From NCBI RefSeq assembly GCF_000243675.2, contig NZ_AHMM02000025.1, forward strand, positions 124,001-188,000: 64,000 nt of DNA. Direction: 5' to 3'. Positions 38,601 through 46,200 of the stretch are shown piece by piece. Source of the DNA: Leptospira inadai serovar Lyme str. 10. GTDB lineage: Bacteria; Spirochaetota; Leptospiria; Leptospirales; Leptospiraceae. The notes under the pieces were generated by a model. The model was not told the DNA's origin, ran no database searches, and saw nothing but the letters and a program-made list of their open reading frames with translations. Within the stretch, counting starts at the first letter, position 1; every line of letters starts with the position of its first letter. The position numbers and the translations under genes were made by a program.

Positions 38601-41600
38601 GCCGATTTAGGCGCGGAATTTAGGACGCCTAGTTTGGACGGAGGGCATGAAAAACCGATTCGGGAACTAAATCGTCTGTTAAGCGAACAGTCCCAATACA
38701 CTCAGCCGGGTCCGTATTTGCGAACCGCATTCGAAGAGACCCTCAAAAAGCATTTTCCTCCCGACTTCGGAAGGACCGAAGTCTTCCGTCATTTGAAGGA
38801 AGAAAGAGGACTTTCAGAATCCGGAATATTCGCAATTAGCGTCTTCTTACCTTTATTCGTTAGGGACGGGGAATCGATTCGCAAAGGTCCTTTAAGTTCT
38901 ATAGCGATACCATCCCGCATCGGTAGCGCAAAAGAAGCCGCTCGATGGTTGGACAAAGCCGTCGACATTTTCGCTCAGAGCAAGGGAATCAGAATCCATA
39001 AAGCTTCTTCCGCAAAAAGAGGCCATGGGGCCGCTAAAATCGATGCGGCAGCTCTGGAAGAATTGGAGCGAAAATATTTCGGCGCCGAAGGCGTATTCGG
39101 CAAGAATATCCGAGATCTTAGAAGCAGGCTTTTAGGCGAAGATCCGTTCGCGCAGTACTTAATACGCGATTTAGATCTTCTTAAGAATGCAAGAGAACGG
39201 AATTCCGTGCAAAGCGAGATACCTTCGATTTTCGACGAAAAAAAGATCGTCGCTTTCCGAAACTCAAATCAATGGGCCAAGAAAAAACTTCTCCAACTGT
39301 TAACCGAAATCGCCGACGGAAGACGAACTCATATAACGTTGAAAGAGGAGACCTATCTTTCCAATCATCGATCGACTTTACTTTCCGAAGTGTATGAATA
39401 TTGGAGTCAGTCGGAGGAATTTTCTAAAATTCAAACGAAGGAAGTAAGAAATTCCCTCGAACGATCCTTGCAGGAAAAAGGCAAAACATCGCCTTCTTTA
39501 CCGATCTTTAAAGTAGAATCCACGATTCTTCGACCTCGTTTGGAAATCGCCGACGACGGCGGATGGAATTACTCGGAGGAAGAACAACAGGTAAACATTA
39601 AAGAATTCTTAAAATCCAAAATCTCGTTAAAAACGAGTCCCGATTTCGGAAACAACTTCGATTTAAATACGTCTTTCACGAATTCTTTCGAAGAGGTTTT
39701 AAGTTCTGTCGTTTCGGAAGGAATCAGCTTTACCGGAAGGAAAGTCTTAGTAACGGGGGCCGGTCCTAATTCAATCGCTCTCGAAACCGTCCAGGGATTG
39801 TTGGCAGGAGGAGCGGACGTTGTTCTTACGACTACTTCCTACTCGCCGCAAAAGGTCAGCCTGTATAAACGGATCTTTCAAGAGTACGGTTCTCCCGGCG
39901 CTTCTCTGCAAATCGTACCGTTTTCGCAAGGTTCCTTGGATGACATTCGCTTCTTATCGGAATGGCTTACGGCAAAAAATTGGGAACCGGATTTGCTTCT
40001 ACCCTTCGGCGCTATCGGCGAGGAAAATGCGGCTTCGCAATTGGATTCTTCTTCCCTAGTTTCCTTGCAAGTCATGTTATTAGGAGTCGAAAAATTGATC
40101 GGCGTATTAGGACGTTCTCGTCGCTCGTTAGGTTCCGACGCTTCTCCTTTAAACGTGATTCTTCCTTTGTCTCCGAATCATGGAATCTTCGGAAAGGACG
40201 GATTGTATGCCGAAACGAAACTAGGTCTGGAAGCCCTCTTTAGAAAGAAATTTTCGGAATCGGAAGACTGGGGTAAGAACACTCGAATCATCGGATGCGT
40301 GATAGGTTGGGTCAGAGGCACGGGTTTAATGGAAGCCAACGATCTGGTCGCGGAAGCCTTGGAAAGGGAAACGGACGTTTTCACTTTCTCCAAACGGGAA
40401 ATGGGCACTCTTATTTCGGGATTGGCTTATTATACGTTCAATAATGGTAAAATAGATATTCTTAAAGCCTATTTTACTGGAGGCCTTGAGTCCCAACCGA
40501 ATCTAGGCGCGACACTGGCGAAAATAAGATCCAATATCATATTAGACGCCAAGAATAAACGAGAGTCTAGCCAGTTATTCTCACAAATACTTCCGCAAAA
40601 AAACGAAACAAAACGAATTCACCCGTTACCCAAGGAAGTTTTTTCTTTTCCATCGGTGCCGACGGATCTCGAATTGAAGTCTTATGGAGATCTGACTCAT
40701 TTAGACCCGGCAAATCTAATCTGTGTAGTCGGATTCGCGGAAATAGGACCCGGAGGAAATTCGGTCAGTCGCTGGGAGTTGGAAAAAAGCGGGATACTAT
40801 CTCTGGAAGGAGCATTAGAACTCGCGTGGACGATGGGACTGGTAAAATACCAAGCTTCCGATAAAGGAAGATCCTGGACGGATGCCCAAACCGGAGAAGC
40901 GATCCAAGAGTGGGAAGCAAAGAGTAGATACGAAAAAACAATATTAGAAAATACCGGTATTCGATTCATCGATGCTTCTTCTCGCGGATTCGACCCGAAT
41001 TCCCTTATTTCCTTCGTAGACGTCGTTTTGCAGGAGGATTTTTTCCTTCCCGTTTCCAACGGTTCGGAAGCGGAAGATTTTCACCGAGCCGAGCCCGACT
41101 CCACCGAAGTATATTTTGATTCCGAAAAAGACAAATGGTTCATCAAAAGGAAAAAAGGGAGCCTAATCAAAGTGAAAAAAGCCTTGGGAGTAAATCGCAA
41201 GGTTGCCGGCCAGATTCCAAAAGGATGGGATCCGATCAGATACGGATTACCGAAAGACTTAACGAAACAGGTCGATGAGATCACTTTATACAATCTATAC
41301 TGTACTTGCGAGGCCTTCTTGCGCTCGGGTATGGAACCTCTGGAACTTTATGCGTATCTTCATCCAGGCTTAGTCGGCTCGACCGTGGGTTCCGGAATGG
41401 GCGGCATGAGCAAGATGAAGCGTATGTTTCAAGATTTTCTTTTAGGACAAGAAAGGCAGCACGATGCACTTCAAGAATCCTTAATAAACGTTACGGCCGC
41501 ATGGGCCTTAACTTCATACGTAGGCGCGTATGGTCCGGTTCAAACTCCGGTTGCGGCATGCGCCACTGCCGGAGTTTCCCTGGAAATGGCAATGAACATC

Positions 41601-42755
41601 ATTCGCGACGGAAAAGCGAGATTCATGTTGGCAGGTGCTTTTGACGACTTCTCCGAAGAAGGTCTGATCGGATTCGGAGACATGCAAGCTACAGCAGATA
41701 GCGTCGAGATGGAAGCCTCGGGCATAGCGGCCTCCGGAATATGCAGACCGAATGATATTCGCCGAAACGGATTCGTGGAAGCTCACGGAGGCGGAGTCGT
41801 CCTCTTAGCGCGAGGCGATTTAGCATTGCAAGCCGGTCTCCCGGTTTATGGAATACTTGCGTATGCCGGTTCTAAAACGGACGGAATTCAAGCCTCCATC
41901 CCTGCTCCCGGACTCGGCTTACTTTCGTTAGGCGCCGAATCTAAAGGCAACTCCCGAGTCTGGAACGTCGAGGAAAGAAAAAAAGCGATAGCAAGCTGGA
42001 ATCAGGAAAAGGAAAGAATGATCTCTTCCTTTGGCGAAGGCGGTCAGGAACTATTCGAAGAGGTTCAAACTTTACTATCGGGCAAATTCCAACCAGGCAG
42101 AGACGGGATCTCCCCCATTCGATCCGCATTGGCGGTCTTCGGCCTCACCGCTGACGATATCGGAGTTGCATACAAACATGATACTTCGACGAAAGCGAAC
42201 GACAAGAATGAGAACAAACTTTTGTATTCTCTTCTCAGCAAATTAGGTAGGACACAGGGAAATTTACTTCCGATCGTTTCACAAAAATCGTTAACCGGAC
42301 ACTCTAAAGGAGGAGCCGCCGCATGGCAAACCGTCGGAGTACTCCAAACTTTGGAGGAAGGTATCGTGGCAGGAAATCGAAACTTGGAAGAGGTCGATCC
42401 GGACATGAACACATTCCCTTTCTTGACCTTTACCGACGAATCGATTCGTTACGGAAAGCATAAACTCAAGGCGGGAATACTAACTACTTTAGGTTTCGGA
42501 CATGTAGGCGCATTGTGTCTCTTAGTGCATTCCGACTTCTTCCTAGCGGCTTTGAGTCCCGAGCAAAGACAGAATTATCTTTCTATTCGAAATGAACGAG
42601 AAATTGCGGGAAGAAATCGATATCATGAAATTCGAATGGGAATCGGAAAGCCGATGTACGAACGGAAAACGAAATCCTATTTCGAAGAAGAGGAAGTATC
42701 GCTTTTACTGGATTCTTCTTTCAGAAAAGCCAAATCTTCGGTACCGCCAAAATGA
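32646..42755 (+). CDS. type I fatty acid synthase, all domains in one chain (AT-ER-DH-MPT-ACP-KR-KS)
   Basis: 3369 residues. Domains: acetyl transferase, 40-400 (FGGQGSD; GHSQG, Ser158); FMN enoyl reductase, about 440-720 (GGGMTPS; EGGAAGGHHSWED near 595, with the His used by fungal ER); a linker with KMTYTDVLSRYIEL like DUF1729; double hot-dog dehydratase, about 1170-1500 (GDTNPIHTD near 1396); malonyl/palmitoyl transferase (GQGSQSQGMG; GHSLGE, Ser1605); ACP with VDSLFGGNSS, pantetheine Ser1978 as in GGKS of fungal FAS; ketoreductase (VTGAGPNS, Tyr2521-Lys2525); ketosynthase with Cys2972 in VAACATAG, His3178 in KHDTST and His3219 in LTGHSKGG. It builds saturated acyl chains from malonyl units. 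The start is TTG 32646; ATG 32673 or 32685 are alternatives. One ACP only; no thioesterase or PPTase domain. Confidence 0.93.
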   Translation: MNFKTNSASMDVKMKANYTSTHAFIEEPLSIFKFLSLNKSKVFSIFGGQGSDALPELRSFYEEGNFHKDFFDAVFITLEEEFAALTKDRANACLPHGFHLSDWLKQPELTPTSSQLSLCSYSVPLIFITQAAGLFRFLKEEGHWELFRSNVSGICGHSQGVYAGLLLSVSKNRESFLKNLSLILRAILHLAIRSQEEFPLLEVDASYKRFIKSGEHPSPMAALQAEVNHLVPILEKFNSERTAEDTVYLGLQNSERSVVLCGSAESLLEFREILSHSSFPDLDSWIFLNISAPFHCQLLRRVPVLLEEDLKRIGFDPKPEDLEIPLYDTRDGKNLKEETGIALSLARMVVADPLDWKACTKEFQSGKEKVLLLSFGPGTGIDKICASNFRGKSFLIENLERDESFRSFQKSSSLSFPKSWEEFAPEIVRLPEGKEFLRNAYSVWAEHPPVFGGGMTPSTVEPDIVIAAAKEGYLVEWAGGGQVTEEIFRSRMERFRNELPAGKKIVINLLYLDAYLWNLQVPLVKKLKSEGAPIEGVTISAGIPDTDEAIRIIKDFESHGIWLNSFKPGTKTQIQQVISIAKKIPESTILMQIEGGAAGGHHSWEDLEELVGSMYAEIRNTQNLILSVGGGIAEPEDARRWLFGTWAKQRIMPVDAVFLGTRLMSAKECATSDKIKQSLVDLSGSIEWQTTKDGKIAGGVLSGRSGLGADIYYAHNTWTKVSALAEELTKGKEPEEARQNVLSRKEELISLIDSTAKPYFGDLEKMTYTDVLSRYIELTCPGERLVSPEGEWPDHPFIDRSFRSRLEEILHRFEERILTFDEKVHYSILTNSEELKKPEDILNKWKVIYPNGSKKLLLPEDRIFFLDVCKRPGKPVNFIPVLDEDLVKWIRSDSLWYSHCIGMDPDACAWIPGPKAVSGIRISNQPVASIFSDFINGIQPESKTRKIDWSDLFDNNDFTPRNLEFNDSDSGLGGSLRIPQEFDVNSRDWIRWLARLGKGFLSGVLSSPRLGREMTDLPLFFEAKAARTYSWEISPSKELILLRVYEGENLKIELRLIDPISAQLEIFFSRPGDNLSIPFKRRFYLSADRESFINEDMEFRNKSILDFYSKSWKIDHSILKNTSDFPELNSETVLDRNSILNFRKATGELRRIDLRAEPVPSLGMGVTFAWKILMAPLFAFKDVNLFKLLHLSQSFKWGRIAGELKPGDRIRSSVRLAKASKSPVGTELLVTGTVYREEQFICSFETGFLIRGSFGSIPYFDSLPIRKTVEIKSIAQGNVVLSLPWITKLQFSKELEMGSILRFSSEEKLRMETDFRTTTYFVEGKIEKRTSTGFEPWGTFKLDERLTSDQTSSLDRFFLSFAEAESEVPLLKSYRILSDIVIAPSDMGDYSAASGDTNPIHTDNDFARIGGWDRRIVHGLWTSSQVLKLLTRDVCGGDPARLLSLDESFEAPVYLQEELRVEAFHISQLNGNMILEIKVENRNGESKLSARATIAPPKTGYVFTGQGSQSQGMGLKLMEEFSEARKIWERAEKTVTDELGFSLLEIVRDNPISLRVGGKTWTHPKGVLHLTQFTQVALVTKSMADWEILKGRGYLVPSAPFAGHSLGEFSSLSARGFLGLENVIRIVYGRGLTMQELVPRDSEGRSPYGMSVVLGNRHVGLTEERILEVVEQIRLSTGLHLEVVNLNIRDKQYSVTGDLKALSEMEAKFKEIVRGKKTTIRLEGIDVPFHSRVLVSGVAEFRHTLESNVPSSSDFSELDGTYIPNLVAKPFSIQKEFLRLVSETSGSPILSEILINSGKAISDSELRRLLLIELLAYQFAMPVQWIKTQDVLFDQLKVRRLIDLGARGDLAGMARQTIREVSDHSTYEILHVEENRNSVFYESEDVSQAIWSPVQQPIQSKMETASPTSDKPRHVVASVVESEADQPSQEMDSAGGDEASVSLDRKDALLSLLSLKAGVRPDEISEEETVDSLFGGNSSKRNQVMADLGAEFRTPSLDGGHEKPIRELNRLLSEQSQYTQPGPYLRTAFEETLKKHFPPDFGRTEVFRHLKEERGLSESGIFAISVFLPLFVRDGESIRKGPLSSIAIPSRIGSAKEAARWLDKAVDIFAQSKGIRIHKASSAKRGHGAAKIDAAALEELERKYFGAEGVFGKNIRDLRSRLLGEDPFAQYLIRDLDLLKNARERNSVQSEIPSIFDEKKIVAFRNSNQWAKKKLLQLLTEIADGRRTHITLKEETYLSNHRSTLLSEVYEYWSQSEEFSKIQTKEVRNSLERSLQEKGKTSPSLPIFKVESTILRPRLEIADDGGWNYSEEEQQVNIKEFLKSKISLKTSPDFGNNFDLNTSFTNSFEEVLSSVVSEGISFTGRKVLVTGAGPNSIALETVQGLLAGGADVVLTTTSYSPQKVSLYKRIFQEYGSPGASLQIVPFSQGSLDDIRFLSEWLTAKNWEPDLLLPFGAIGEENAASQLDSSSLVSLQVMLLGVEKLIGVLGRSRRSLGSDASPLNVILPLSPNHGIFGKDGLYAETKLGLEALFRKKFSESEDWGKNTRIIGCVIGWVRGTGLMEANDLVAEALERETDVFTFSKREMGTLISGLAYYTFNNGKIDILKAYFTGGLESQPNLGATLAKIRSNIILDAKNKRESSQLFSQILPQKNETKRIHPLPKEVFSFPSVPTDLELKSYGDLTHLDPANLICVVGFAEIGPGGNSVSRWELEKSGILSLEGALELAWTMGLVKYQASDKGRSWTDAQTGEAIQEWEAKSRYEKTILENTGIRFIDASSRGFDPNSLISFVDVVLQEDFFLPVSNGSEAEDFHRAEPDSTEVYFDSEKDKWFIKRKKGSLIKVKKALGVNRKVAGQIPKGWDPIRYGLPKDLTKQVDEITLYNLYCTCEAFLRSGMEPLELYAYLHPGLVGSTVGSGMGGMSKMKRMFQDFLLGQERQHDALQESLINVTAAWALTSYVGAYGPVQTPVAACATAGVSLEMAMNIIRDGKARFMLAGAFDDFSEEGLIGFGDMQATADSVEMEASGIAASGICRPNDIRRNGFVEAHGGGVVLLARGDLALQAGLPVYGILAYAGSKTDGIQASIPAPGLGLLSLGAESKGNSRVWNVEERKKAIASWNQEKERMISSFGEGGQELFEEVQTLLSGKFQPGRDGISPIRSALAVFGLTADDIGVAYKHDTSTKANDKNENKLLYSLLSKLGRTQGNLLPIVSQKSLTGHSKGGAAAWQTVGVLQTLEEGIVAGNRNLEEVDPDMNTFPFLTFTDESIRYGKHKLKAGILTTLGFGHVGALCLLVHSDFFLAALSPEQRQNYLSIRNEREIAGRNRYHEIRMGIGKPMYERKTKSYFEEEEVSLLLDSSFRKAKSSVPPK

Positions 42756-43201
42756 CTTCGGAATTGGATAGGGAAATTTCCGAAATATGTCAGCCTATCT
42801 CTCCCGGTATTTCGGTAGGAGTCGATCTGGTTTTCATTCCGGAATTTAGGGAAGCCCTGAAGGAACCGGGCACCGTTTTCTTTAAAGAAACTTTTACCCA
42901 TTGGGAAAGAGCAAAAGCGGATGCGAAACCGGCTCCGCAACGTGCGACATACTACGCGGGCAGATACGCCGCAAAAGAAGCCTTGATCAAAGCGTTAGAC
43001 GGACCTCGTCTTCATTTAGATCCTGCGTTTCGACCCAATTATATCGAGATCGAAGTGCGCAATGATAACTACGGTCGCCCCTATTTTCGGTTCTACGGGA
43101 TTCTTTCCGATTATATGGAAAAAATAAAATCTTCCTGTATTCGAATCAGCATAACTCACGCAGGAGACTACGCATTTTCGGAAGTTCTCCTTGCACTTTA
43201 G
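42752..43201 (+). CDS. holo-ACP synthase (4'-phosphopantetheinyl transferase)
   Basis: 149 residues. SVGVDLVFIPEF and YYAGRYAAKEALIKAL are AcpS signatures; the Asp and Glu bind Mg2+. It loads phosphopantetheine from CoA on the ACP of the synthase. The ATG overlaps the FAS stop as ATGA. In fungi this activity is a C-terminal domain of FAS alpha, in mycobacteria a neighbouring gene, as here. Confidence 0.9.
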   Translation: MTSELDREISEICQPISPGISVGVDLVFIPEFREALKEPGTVFFKETFTHWERAKADAKPAPQRATYYAGRYAAKEALIKALDGPRLHLDPAFRPNYIEIEVRNDNYGRPYFRFYGILSDYMEKIKSSCIRISITHAGDYAFSEVLLAL

Positions 43202-43210
43202 GAAATTGAA

Positions 43211-46200
43211 ATGATACCAACGCGAAAACCCGAACCGGATTCCATAATAGAAGGAACGGTTAGCCTACCCCAAATAGAAGCCCTTATGCGGGAGTTGAAA
43301 TCCCTTAACCCGAACCGTTCCGAAATTTCGGAACCGCTTCCTGCAAGACAGGGAAAATTACGAAAAGTGTTAGTCGCCAATAGGGGCGAAATCGCAAAAA
43401 GATTTTTCTTAGCGTTAAGAGAAGAGGGAATCCGATCGGTCGCAATAGTAACCGATCCGGATAAAGGACAATCCTGGTACGAACCTGCCGACGAAATTTT
43501 ATATATCGGAGATCCGGATAGATACTCGAATATACAGACCGTAATAGCCGCAATTCTGCTATCCGATGCGGATGCGATTTACCCGGGATACGGATTTCTT
43601 TCGGAAGATTTTCGTTTTGTGGAAACCTTAGAGGCGGCATCCAAAATATATAAGAAAAATATAATTTTCATGGGACCTAAAGCCTTCGTGATGCGTAAGG
43701 TCGGAAATAAACTGGATGCGAGAACTCTCGCACGGGAAAACGGAATCCCCTTATTTGACGGAAGCGGACCGATAACTCAAGGAGAACTTGAGGCAATTAA
43801 AGAAGCGGAACGAATCGGTTATCCTGTCATGGTCAAACTCGATGCCGGCGGCGGCGGGAAGGGAATGGTCGTCGCTTATAATTCCGAAGAATTGAAAGGA
43901 GCAGTTGAAAGCGCGGAGCGTATCGGTCGTCAAGCTTACGGAAATGGAACTTATTTTTTAGAGAAGTTCGTGGAGCACCCGTCGCATTTCGAAGTTCAGA
44001 TCTTTAACTCTACCGCGGTCGGAGTTCGCAAATGCGCCGTTCAACGCAGAAACCAAAAAGTCGTAGAAGAAAGCGGAGAAACTTTTCTAGACGATCGGAC
44101 CTTACTTCAGTTATTATCCTCTGCTGAGCGAATCGCTCATATTTCCGGCTATTCGGACGGATGCGGCGCAGGGACAGTCGAGTTTTTGTTGGACGGAAAA
44201 ACCGGGAATTTCGGTTTTCTGGAAATGAATACCAGACTTCAGGTAGAATATCCCGTAACCGATCAGTCCTTAGGAATCGACCTTGCAAAATGGCAAATTC
44301 TTTTCTTTGACGGAAGAGAATCGGAAATTCCGTTCGAATCGGTCGTGAGAAGGAGATTCTCGGCAAGAAATCATTCCATACAATGCAGAATTTATGCGGA
44401 AGATCCCTTTCAAAATTATTCACCTGCCCCCGGTCGAATCACCGAACTAGAATTACCTACGTTTAACGGAGTTAGATGCGATTTCGGATTTAGAAAAGGA
44501 GATAAAATTTTAGGCGATTACGATCCGATGATCGGCAAACTTATCGCTTTTGGAACGAGCAGAGACGAAGCGTTGATGCGAATGGAGAGAGCTCTTAGCG
44601 AGCTTTACGTAAAAGGATTAACCACCAACCATGAGCAATTGCTAAAATTGCTGCGTCACGATTCTTTTCGCAACGGGAATTACGATAATCGAATTCTAAA
44701 CGAAAATCCCGAACTTACCGAACAGGACTTCACCGATCGAGAAGAAGGAGCATTGTTTTGCTGCATCGCGGAAAGAAATCTTACTTCCGAAAGAGCCTTA
44801 ACGGACGCCTTCAAGGACGGCGACCTTCCCAGATTACTCAATTCGGAAGAATCCGAATATTTCGCCCATAAATTCGATTTACGATCGGGTGATCGAAATC
44901 TGCAATTCAGGCTTTTTCAAGTCGGCTTTAATACTTTCGAAGCTTTGCTGAACGGAAAGTATTTTGGGCGCATCGGATTGACTGCCGGAGGAAATTCGGG
45001 AGAAGAATTTACTGTGGAATTTCGCGGTCGAATTATCCCAGTCCGCGTGGATCGTAGATCCTCGTTCCATTCGGTTCGTTTTTCCGATAAGGAAGGAAAG
45101 TTACGTTTTTTACGCTTCACCGTCCGCGTTAAGAGCAGTAAAAATCCGAAAGATAATCCGGGAAATCTACGCTCCCCTTTTCAAGGGACTTTCGTTAAAA
45201 TCGCCGACAATCCGTCGTCAGGTAAAGCTTGGAAAGAAGGGGATTCCGTTCAGGAAGGTGACCCCCTTATCGTTATCTCCGCGATGAAAATGGAAACGAT
45301 TCTTAAGGCTCCGATCGGAGGAGAGTTAACGTATCTTGCCGAACACGGAGACCTTTCCAGATTAATTCGAGGAGCCACCGCCTCCGGAATGATTTTGGGA
45401 AAAGGATTCGCCGAAGGAGAAATATTAGCTAAAATTGAAACGCGAAAGGAAACCGAGAGTTCGATTTTCGAAGAAAATGAAACCGAAAGCTCCCTCGATT
45501 CCCTCTGGGAGAACTGGGAAAAAATCCCCGCGAATTCGGAACCATCCAACGGACATTTACTCATTCCGCCGATTTCGTATAAAGGAGCCGAACTTAGAAA
45601 GTTATTAATATCTTGGGTTTCGGGAACCTTTAGAGAGGAAGAGTTTATTCCAAAAATTGCATATATTCTTTCCGCATTTAAAATTCAAAAAGAACCGGAA
45701 ATCGAAGTCAAGCGATGGGAAACCTTTTATCTTGATATCCTAAAATTTCATGTTCTGGTTCGCCGGTTATTCTCCTCCGATCCGGGTACGAAATTTTCCC
45801 ATTTCGGCGAAATACATAGACTTCTTTCTCAATGGGAGACCGAAGGATATAATCCTTCCAAATCCACTAGAAAACTACTGTCGGGAGCTTTTCATTCCTA
45901 TGGAATCCAAAATTGGAGTCCGGTCCGACGAACAAAGGAACAGAAAGAGGCCTTTCTATATCTTGTTCGAGCATACGCAAATTTGCGCGAGGGGAAGGAA
46001 ATCTTCGTCAAAATTCTGGAGAAATTTTCCGTATTCGCTCCGTCGACAAGGTCCGTGGAGTTGGCTCTTCATGCAGTCATTTATCTAGAAGAAAGAGAAA
46101 AGGAACCTACTCTTGAAAAGACAGCAAGACGAATTCTTGCATTGCGAGGCAATCGTCCGCAAAAATTTCGAGGCGGAAATACCACGATTTCCAGAAGGCA

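Noticed and set aside
32646..42755. Polyunsaturated fatty acid or polyketide synthase
   Set aside because: No tandem ACPs, no chain-length factor, and the ER and domain order are of FAS-I type.
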